DNA from: Bacteroidales bacterium
Lineage (GTDB): Bacteria > Bacteroidota > Bacteroidia > Bacteroidales > UBA932
Length of the DNA stretch: 64,000 nt
Assembly: GCA_017627955.1 (NCBI GenBank)
Contig: JAGAFU010000023.1
Location: forward strand, 1-64,000
Direction: 5' to 3'
Shown: piece by piece, positions 57,587 to 64,000 of the stretch
Layout of the letters: each line of letters opens with the position of its first letter
Position numbering within the stretch: the first letter of the stretch is position 1
Notes under the pieces: generated by a model
What the model was told of the DNA's origin: nothing
Databases searched by the model: none
What the model saw: the letters and a program-made list of their open reading frames with translations, nothing else
Program-made: the position numbers and the translations under genes

Positions 57587-60265
57587 ATGCGTATTCTGCC
57601 AACCATAGGTTTGTTCTTGGCCACCGTCGCCTCGATGGCGCAGACTCGCCTGAACGGAGATAACATAGATGATATTCTCAAATCCATGACGATTGAAGAG
57701 AAAGCCACCCTACTTGTCGGAGGCAATCCTAATTCACTGGTCAAGGGAGCAGGTGGAGGCACAAGGGCCATAGAGAGGCTAGGCATCCCGGCGACCGTGT
57801 TTTCCGACGGGCCGGCCGGGCTTAGGATAGACCCGGTCAGGGAAGGGACGGACAAGACATTCTACTGCACAGGCTTCCCGGTAGGCACCCTCATAGCCAG
57901 CTCCTGGGACACGGCTCTTGTCGAGAAGATGACAGCGGCCATGGGAAATGAAGTCCTTGAGCATGGAGTGGATGTCTTGCTGGCTCCAGGCATGAATATT
58001 CACCGCAATCCCCTCTGCGGCAGGAATTTCGAATACTTCTCCGAAGATCCGTTATTGTCCGGAAAGATTGCCGCCGCATACGTCCGCGGCATCCAGTCCA
58101 ACGGTGTGGGCACTTCGATAAAGCATTTCGCTGCCAACAACCAGGAGACCAACCGTACCGAGAACGACGCCAGGATCAGCCAACGGGCCCTGAGGGAGAT
58201 CTATTTGAAGAATTTTGAGATAGCTGTCAAGGAATCCGATCCTTGGACCGTCATGAGTTCCTACAACAAACTGAACGGCGAATACACCCAGCAGAAAAAA
58301 GACTTGCTCACAACTGTCCTCAGGGACGAGTGGGGCTACAAGGGCATCGTCATCACAGATTGGGGCTACAAGGAGAACACTGTCAAAGCCGTCAAGGCCG
58401 GCAACGATGTGATGGATCCCGGAGAGCAGTTCGAGATCGACAGGATCATCGCTGGAGTAAAGGATGGGAGGATCACCCCGGAAGAACTTGACCGCAACGT
58501 GAGGCGGGTCCTTGAATATATTGTCAAGACTCCACGTTTCAAAGGTTATGAATATTCAGACAACCCCGACCTCAAGGCTCATGCGGCCATCGCCCGCGAA
58601 GCCGCCGGAGAGTCCATGGTCCTGCTTCGCAACGACCGCGGGACCCTGCCGCTCAGCGGCAACGAGAAAGTAGCCCTTTACGGTGTGTCGTCTGTCGATT
58701 TCGTGGCCGGCGGGACCGGCTCCGGAGAAGTCAACAAAGCCTATGTGGTGAACATGCAGGATGCGCTGGAAGCCGCCGGATTCACCCTTGACGGCAAACT
58801 CAAGGAGTTCTACAAGCAGGCCAAAGGCTTCCAGTACGCGTCTTTCGCCATGGAATATGAGGAGGACGGCGGCCGCCGCTCGAAGGAACTCGCGATATCA
58901 CCCACAGCGATCGAGCAGCAGTCCAGGATGAACGATGTGGCCGTGATCGTGATCGGGCGCAACGCCGGAGAAGGAAGGGATCGCCTTAAAGAAGATTTTG
59001 AGCTCACAAGCGTAGAGCGGGAACTGATCCGGAATGTCAGCGAATCTTTCCGCCCCAGAGGAAAGAGGGTTGTCGTTATCCTGAATATCGGAGGCGTCAT
59101 CGAGACAGCCTCTTGGAAAAACCTCGTCGACGCGATCCTGCTGCCTTGGTCACCAGGCCAGGAAGGCGCGAACGCGATCGCCGATGTCCTGACCGGCAAG
59201 GTCAACCCCTCTGGAAAGCTTCCCATGACCTTCCCCGCCAACTTCCTGGATGTCCCCTCATCCATGAATTTCCCTTATGAATACGACGAGAAAGACCCCG
59301 GGAAAAATTCCGGCGAGAACGTTGACTACACCCTTTATTCTGAAGATATCTGGGTGGGTTACAGGTATTTCCAGACAAAAGGGATGAGCGTTTCCTATCC
59401 TTTCGGATATGGCTTGAGCTACACTGATTTCTCTTATTCAAATCCTAAAGTCAAAGCCGGAGCGGACGGATTCACCGCTTCAGTGACTGTCACGAACACG
59501 GGATCCGCCGCCGGAAAGGAAGTCGTCGAAGTCTATGTTTCCGCTCCCGAAGGAGGCCTGGAGAAGCCCAGCCGTGAACTTAAGACTTTCGGGAAGACCA
59601 GGCTTCTCGCCCCGGGAGAGTCCCAGACTCTTGAATTCAAGGTCTCTGATTATGAGATGGCTTCCTTCAACGAGGGAACTTCCTCATGGGAGACAGCGGC
59701 CGGGAAATACTCTGTCCTCTTCTGCGCTTCTGTCTCAGATGTAAAGGCAGAAGGATCCTTCGAGCGGAAAAAAGCCGCCTCATGGCCAGTCAACGACGCG
59801 CTTCAGATGACAGGTGGAGAATATTTCCCCGCCACCGACGCGGCGCCTAAGGGAGAAGGCCTGCTGTACACCTACCACGAAGGGGACTTCATGAGCGTGG
59901 AATCCGTCGCGGCATCTCCAGCCAAGTCGAGCGGGACCGCCGTTTCGATAAGTACTGACCTCAAAGAGCGTGGGGACCATTTTGGCTTGATATTCAAAGG
60001 GTTGGTAAAGATAGAGCGCACCGGACTCTACAAAGTGACCCTTTCTTCGGACGATGGGTCGAAGCTCTGGCTTGACGGGAAAGCCCTCGTCGATCTCAAC
60101 AGGGACGGCGGTGGTCAAGGAGAGACGTGGATCAGGCTCGGAGCGGGATACCACAAAATAGAAGTCCAGTTCTTTGAGAACTTTGCCGAGGAATCACTGC
60201 GGATTGGCCTCAAAGGTCCGGGCATTTCAGTGGAGAATCTGCCCTCGGATGTTTTATTCCATTAA
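57587..60265 (+). CDS. GH3-family beta-glucosidase with C-terminal PA14-like domain
   Basis: The 892-residue protein has a signal peptide (ending ASMAQ). GH3 N-barrel from about 25 with FSDGPAGLRIDP, KHFAANNQE, and nucleophile Asp in GIVITDWGYK near 262; GH3 C-domain (about 345-580, SMVLLRNDRGTLPL) and an Fn3-like domain (595-690). The last 200 residues hold a PA14-like sandwich (TGLYKVTLSSDDGSKLWLDG), here appended at the C-terminus rather than inserted in the GH3 domain as in many enzymes. It probably hydrolyses beta-glucosides in the periplasm. Confidence 0.92.
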   Translation: MRILPTIGLFLATVASMAQTRLNGDNIDDILKSMTIEEKATLLVGGNPNSLVKGAGGGTRAIERLGIPATVFSDGPAGLRIDPVREGTDKTFYCTGFPVGTLIASSWDTALVEKMTAAMGNEVLEHGVDVLLAPGMNIHRNPLCGRNFEYFSEDPLLSGKIAAAYVRGIQSNGVGTSIKHFAANNQETNRTENDARISQRALREIYLKNFEIAVKESDPWTVMSSYNKLNGEYTQQKKDLLTTVLRDEWGYKGIVITDWGYKENTVKAVKAGNDVMDPGEQFEIDRIIAGVKDGRITPEELDRNVRRVLEYIVKTPRFKGYEYSDNPDLKAHAAIAREAAGESMVLLRNDRGTLPLSGNEKVALYGVSSVDFVAGGTGSGEVNKAYVVNMQDALEAAGFTLDGKLKEFYKQAKGFQYASFAMEYEEDGGRRSKELAISPTAIEQQSRMNDVAVIVIGRNAGEGRDRLKEDFELTSVERELIRNVSESFRPRGKRVVVILNIGGVIETASWKNLVDAILLPWSPGQEGANAIADVLTGKVNPSGKLPMTFPANFLDVPSSMNFPYEYDEKDPGKNSGENVDYTLYSEDIWVGYRYFQTKGMSVSYPFGYGLSYTDFSYSNPKVKAGADGFTASVTVTNTGSAAGKEVVEVYVSAPEGGLEKPSRELKTFGKTRLLAPGESQTLEFKVSDYEMASFNEGTSSWETAAGKYSVLFCASVSDVKAEGSFERKKAASWPVNDALQMTGGEYFPATDAAPKGEGLLYTYHEGDFMSVESVAASPAKSSGTAVSISTDLKERGDHFGLIFKGLVKIERTGLYKVTLSSDDGSKLWLDGKALVDLNRDGGGQGETWIRLGAGYHKIEVQFFENFAEESLRIGLKGPGISVENLPSDVLFH

Positions 60266-60303
60266 TAATCAGTGAATTTTAGTATAATCAAATTTTACCG
60301 GAT

Positions 60304-62136
60304 ATGCGTAAAAACGAATTTTTCAAATGGGTCCTTGCCGTGATTTGCGGCTTGCTCGTCTGGGGCATTGTGAAGGCCATTTTCTTTATCATGATGATAG
60401 GGTCGATCGCCGGGAGCTCTTCTTCGGGATCATCAACAGTGATTCCCAAGGAAGGTGTCCTGCTGATGGACATGAGCACCCTTGTCATCACCGAGCAGAC
60501 AACCGAGGGTATGCCTTCAATGTCACTGGGCGCCAGTGGTCTTGGGGGTAGCTCCATGACTTCTTATGTCGGTCTCCACGACGCCGTGATGGCTATCCGC
60601 AAGGCGGCTGAGGATCCTGGAGTAAAACTCATTCTCCTCAAGACCGACAACATGGCCACTGACCTCACGACCATCGGTGAGATCAGGGTGGCCCTGTCCG
60701 AGTTCCGCAAGAGCGGGAAGGCCGTAGTCGCCTATGGAGAGGCCTACACGTCAGGAAGTTACTATCTGGCATCAGTCGCTGACAAGATCTACAGCACCAG
60801 CCATCATGGCGGCAACAACTTCATGCTCGGCCTGGGTGGCAGGATGATATTCCTCAAGGATCTGTTGGACAAACTTGGAGTGAACTACCAGCTCATCCGT
60901 CATGGCAAGTACAAGAGCGCGGGAGAGATGTACATCATGAACGCGCCCAGCCCCGAGAACATGGAGCAGAACCAGGTGATGGTGAACTCAATGTGGAATA
61001 CTGTCGCGGAGGAGACCGCCCAGGCCAGGGGAATCAGCGTCGACTCGCTCAACTACTTCATTGACAACCTCTCGATCAACTTCCCCGAGGACCTTGTCAA
61101 GCATAACCTTGCCGATGAGATACTCTCCGTCGAGGGCTACAAGGAAAAGATGGCCGTCCTTGCCGGAAAGGAAAAGTTCAAAGATGTCAAGTTCATCCCG
61201 TTCAAGGATTACACCACAGCCAAGGTGAAACCCAATATCGCCGCCAAGAAGAAGATCGCCGTGATCTATGCCAACGGGAACATCGTAGAGCAGGAGGATC
61301 CCAACAATATCTCCGGTGACCGTTTCGCCAACATCATCGCTAAAGTCCGCGCCGACTCCACTGTGAAGGCGGTGGTGCTAAGGGTTAACTCCCCCGGAGG
61401 AACCGTCCTCGCGGCAAGCAAGATCAAGGAAGAGATCGACCTTACCAGGGCCGTCAAGCCCGTCATCGCTTCTTATGGCGCTTATGCAGCTTCAGGAGGC
61501 TATTGGATATCAAATAGTTGCGACCACATTTTCTCAGGTGCGGCGACATTGACGGGATCAATCGGATGCTTCTCCGCGATTCCCGAGTTCAGCAAGACCG
61601 TCAAGGACATAGCGCATGTCAACGTCGTCTCCGTCAACTCCCACAAGCATTCGGACATGATCTCGCTGATGAGACCTTTCGACGAGGAGGAGACCAAATC
61701 GATGCAGGTGTATGTTGACGACATTTACACCAATTTTGTGAATATCGTCGCTGAAGGTCGCGACATGACCTACGAGGCTGTTGACGAGATCGCCCAGGGA
61801 CGAGTCTGGACAGGCGCTGACGCTTTGAAGATCGGTCTTGTGGACGAGATCGGCACCCTCGAGGACGCGATCGCCTATGCCGCCTCCATGGGTGGCGACC
61901 CGGACGTGAACTCCTGGAATATCGTCGGCTATCCGAAGCCGCTCACCATGATGCAACAGATAATGGCCCAGATCGGAGGCAAGAGTCCCGATGCCGAGGA
62001 CGTTGTCGAGAATATTATGGAAGGTACTCCTTTTGAGGGGATCGCCAAGAACCTACTCGATTGGCAGAGGTCCTGGACAAAGAGTAATGGTCAGCTTGTG
62101 TTCGCCAGACTTCCTTTCGAGATCGACGTCCGTTAA
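60304..62136 (+). CDS. sppA: Signal peptide peptidase SppA (67K type)
   Basis: The 610-residue protein has one N-terminal transmembrane segment (about 10-35) and two tandem SppA domains. The catalytic Lys is in the first domain (RHGKYKSAGEMY near 200) and Ser in the second (YGAYAASGGYWIS near 395), the known two-domain arrangement. It degrades cleaved signal peptides in the membrane. Its 3' end overlaps the convergent tilS by 84 bp. Confidence 0.95.
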   Translation: MRKNEFFKWVLAVICGLLVWGIVKAIFFIMMIGSIAGSSSSGSSTVIPKEGVLLMDMSTLVITEQTTEGMPSMSLGASGLGGSSMTSYVGLHDAVMAIRKAAEDPGVKLILLKTDNMATDLTTIGEIRVALSEFRKSGKAVVAYGEAYTSGSYYLASVADKIYSTSHHGGNNFMLGLGGRMIFLKDLLDKLGVNYQLIRHGKYKSAGEMYIMNAPSPENMEQNQVMVNSMWNTVAEETAQARGISVDSLNYFIDNLSINFPEDLVKHNLADEILSVEGYKEKMAVLAGKEKFKDVKFIPFKDYTTAKVKPNIAAKKKIAVIYANGNIVEQEDPNNISGDRFANIIAKVRADSTVKAVVLRVNSPGGTVLAASKIKEEIDLTRAVKPVIASYGAYAASGGYWISNSCDHIFSGAATLTGSIGCFSAIPEFSKTVKDIAHVNVVSVNSHKHSDMISLMRPFDEEETKSMQVYVDDIYTNFVNIVAEGRDMTYEAVDEIAQGRVWTGADALKIGLVDEIGTLEDAIAYAASMGGDPDVNSWNIVGYPKPLTMMQQIMAQIGGKSPDAEDVVENIMEGTPFEGIAKNLLDWQRSWTKSNGQLVFARLPFEIDVR

Positions 62137-63504
62137 AGAGACAGACTCATCTACCCTATAGCCCACAAGGGCCAGGACATGGGAGCCTTCGCCAGCGATG
62201 ACGAGGGCTCTTTCTTTTTGCGAGGCGGTGAACTTCAGGTCATTGAACATGTCGCTGAGCTTCTTGCGGCGACCATTCATGCCCAAGGGACGCATCCAAT
62301 CTCCAGCCTTCCAGCGACGGACAGTGAAAGGGAATCCGAGATTGGCGACTGTTGTCCCTTCGGGTTGCTTAAGACTCTCAACCTTAGCCATTTTCACCAA
62401 GAACTGGGCTCCACCTACTGAATATGCGCCCGGTCCGGGGACTTCGATCATCGACACCGCATCCGCAGAACCCGTGTCCGACAAGATTGATATGCCGTTC
62501 CTGGAAGTGATGGCGATATGGGTCGGGGAATGGAACTGGCGTCCGCTGAAGGTCTTGCCACTCTTGATCAGTTCAGTCAAATCCCCGATCACAGCCTCAT
62601 TGAAACCATACGGTTCAAGGATCCTGTACAGAACGTACTCCCAATGCCGGATCTCCTTTAACTTATCGACATTAACACTGGTTACTCCTGTCGTAGGCGA
62701 GGCTTCCCCGGCCTCCCAGCGCTTCGCGCCCTGTCCGGGAAAATGGTCGGCCGTGGGAACCTCGCCTATGACAGAGGGAGTCAATCCGCTAAAATAGTCG
62801 TCAGCGATTTCCTGAGCCTGGGAGAAGCGACGCATGTCGGAATTGAGGGTGTCCAGGAAAGACGGATTGACCTTGGCGAACAATGGAAACACCTCATTAC
62901 GAATGAGATTCCTCTTGTAGGCCGAATCGGCATTGGTACTGTCCTCCCTCCACTTCAAGCCTTTCGCCAAGGCATATTCCCGAATCTCCTCTCGCGAGAA
63001 GCCAAGCAGCGGCCGGATAACCGGAGCTGAGGATCCCCGCAAAGGTGAGATCTCCCGCATTCCGCATATTCCTTTAAGCCCTGTACCCCTCAAAAGGTTG
63101 AGAATCAAGGTCTCAGCGTTATCATTGGCATTATGGGCCACCGCGACAGCCCGGAATCCCTCTTTCTCGCAAAGAGAGGCGAACCATCCGTACCGAAGCT
63201 CCCTGGCAGCCATTTCTACGCTGACCCCATGGCTCCGGGAATATTCCAGAGTATCGAAATCGGATTTAATGAAGCGGACCCCATGAGACTCCGCCCAATC
63301 CCGGACAAAGGCTTCGTCCCCGTCACTCTCCTCTCCCCTCAGATGGAAATTACAGTGAGCCAACGCGATGTCATACCCTCGACGGACTTCAAGGAAAAGA
63401 TCCGCCATAACCATGGAGTCGATCCCTCCGCTTACAGCGAGAAGGACCGCCCCTTCTTTTCCGGGAAGCAGTCCGTCCAGACATATTCCGAAACGGTCCC
63501 GCAT
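62053..63504 (-). CDS. tilS: tRNA(Ile)-lysidine synthase
   Basis: The 483-residue protein has the PP-loop SGGIDSM near residue 27, HCNFHLRGEESDGDE and VAHNANDNAETLILNLLRGTG, then the C-terminal substrate-binding domain (FPFTVRRWKAGDWMRPLGMNG, KKLSDMFNDLK). TilS modifies C34 of tRNA-Ile(CAU) to lysidine using ATP. Its 3' end extends 84 bp into the convergent sppA gene, longer than usual. It is 12 bp downstream of the DUF3078 gene. Confidence 0.93.
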   Translation of the reverse strand: MRDRFGICLDGLLPGKEGAVLLAVSGGIDSMVMADLFLEVRRGYDIALAHCNFHLRGEESDGDEAFVRDWAESHGVRFIKSDFDTLEYSRSHGVSVEMAARELRYGWFASLCEKEGFRAVAVAHNANDNAETLILNLLRGTGLKGICGMREISPLRGSSAPVIRPLLGFSREEIREYALAKGLKWREDSTNADSAYKRNLIRNEVFPLFAKVNPSFLDTLNSDMRRFSQAQEIADDYFSGLTPSVIGEVPTADHFPGQGAKRWEAGEASPTTGVTSVNVDKLKEIRHWEYVLYRILEPYGFNEAVIGDLTELIKSGKTFSGRQFHSPTHIAITSRNGISILSDTGSADAVSMIEVPGPGAYSVGGAQFLVKMAKVESLKQPEGTTVANLGFPFTVRRWKAGDWMRPLGMNGRRKKLSDMFNDLKFTASQKERALVIAGEGSHVLALVGYRVDESVSLTDVDLERKSGEHKLTITLCPGPLPIE

Positions 63505-63516
63505 CAGATCCCGGTC

Positions 63517-64000
63517 TTATTTCTTGTTTGTGAACGAGTAGGTGAAGCCGAACTGAAGGAATTCCTTGAGCTGCACAGTCTTATGCCCGTTCGGGAAATC
63601 ATCTTCCACGATCAGGATCGTGTCGTCGTAGATCAGGTTCGTGGTGAGATTCAACGAGAAGAGTTTGCTGAGCTTCCAAATAATGGTGTTGTCCCAGTTG
63701 ACTCGGAAGTTCTTCGGATTCTTCAGATAATTGGAGAAAAGGATCAGGTTGCTGTTGACGTTGAACTTGTCATTGATGTTGAATTTGACATTGGTCGTCA
63801 ACTGCGCACCAAGAGCGAATGTGGCTGGCTTGTAATAATTTCCGGTGATGAAGTACACCCCTGCGTCATCCTTCTCGTCCGGATACTGGTCCGTGTCCTC
63901 GAACTTATCCTTTCTCGCCATACCGTAGTTCTTCCTCAACTTCTCGTTCATGACGACCGTGGTACTTCCGGTAAGAGGCGCGAAATTGACAGTCAGCCAC
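63517..64000 (-). CDS. DUF3078 family outer-membrane protein (C-terminal part)
   Basis: The frame is open from the window edge; the upstream codons read WLTVNFAPLTGSTTVVMNEK, so the ATG at 63951 is internal and the gene begins outside the window. The visible 160 residues match the C-terminal part of DUF3078 proteins (NEKLRKNYGMARKDKFEDTDQ, LKEFLQFGFTYSF) with alternating beta strands and a terminal aromatic, typical of an outer-membrane barrel. It shares the strand and direction of tilS, 12 bp upstream. Confidence 0.85.
   Translation of the reverse strand, partial: WLTVNFAPLTGSTTVVMNEKLRKNYGMARKDKFEDTDQYPDEKDDAGVYFITGNYYKPATFALGAQLTTNVKFNINDKFNVNSNLILFSNYLKNPKNFRVNWDNTIIWKLSKLFSLNLTTNLIYDDTILIVEDDFPNGHKTVQLKEFLQFGFTYSFTNKK

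Overview
The window is chromosomal DNA from a member of the Bacteroidota, most likely an uncultured, strictly anaerobic gut-type Bacteroidales. Four lines of evidence point there. The conserved hypothetical families are characteristic of the phylum (DUF4837, DUF5020, DUF4296, DUF4295, DUF4199, DUF3078, DUF5723). Promoters have the Bacteroidetes form TTTG-19-TAnnTTTG, and several fit exactly. Shine-Dalgarno sequences are scarce. The only ribonucleotide reductase is the oxygen-sensitive class III enzyme. Genus cannot be fixed from the sequence alone.

Layout. 1-7.3 kb is an accessory block: two hicAB toxin-antitoxin pairs in opposite orientation around an envelope protein with an in-frame palindromic repeat, a putative regulator, and an ATPase translationally coupled to a 955-residue leucine-rich-repeat lipoprotein. 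It ends at tRNA-Pro. 7.4-21 kb holds tRNA-Glu/rpsT/tRNA-Pro, a DUF4837 lipoprotein, nrdDG behind a hairpin leader, a purine-salvage group (NCS2 permease, Tsx-like DUF5020 protein, apt), a GH78 rhamnosidase, a DUF5723 protein, tRNA-Leu and an HExxH lipoprotein. 21-28 kb is one tight six-gene operon, ftsY-pheT-DUF4296-amidohydrolase-radical SAM-deoC, preceded by rpmB-rpmG-DUF4295. 28.7-33.4 kb is thrS-infC-rpmI-rplT-lepB. 33.5-45.8 kb carries DUF4199 and GT2 genes, a bifunctional-type ThrA whose kinase half looks dead, hydrolases, a solute:cation symporter, a nitrilase fused to a degenerate GDPD-like barrel, a GH106-like glycosidase, an EamA exporter and an SGNH esterase.

45.8-47.8 kb is the most unusual locus. 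Two nearly identical 87-bp units, each made of two REP-like hairpins, flank a RAYT-type (REP-associated Y1/HUH) transposase and a co-translated HD-like gene. The transposase is split by a frameshift at a run of eight A residues. 47.8-54.3 kb has a GH31-GH78 fusion glycosidase, a DUF5674 pair, and a second ATPase coupled by an ATGA overlap to a lipoprotein, repeating the arrangement at 3.3-7.3 kb and again next to a tRNA (tRNA-fMet). 54.5-64 kb returns to core and catabolic genes: hisS, a parallel beta-helix protein, a GH3 glucosidase with a C-terminal PA14-like domain, sppA, tilS and the end of a DUF3078 gene.

Functionally the window mixes translation and secretion housekeeping with secreted glycosidases suited to rhamnose- and glucose-containing plant glycans or glycosides (GH78, GH31-GH78, GH106-like, GH3, SGNH esterases). 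All coordinates and motif counts were read by eye. No database search was run.
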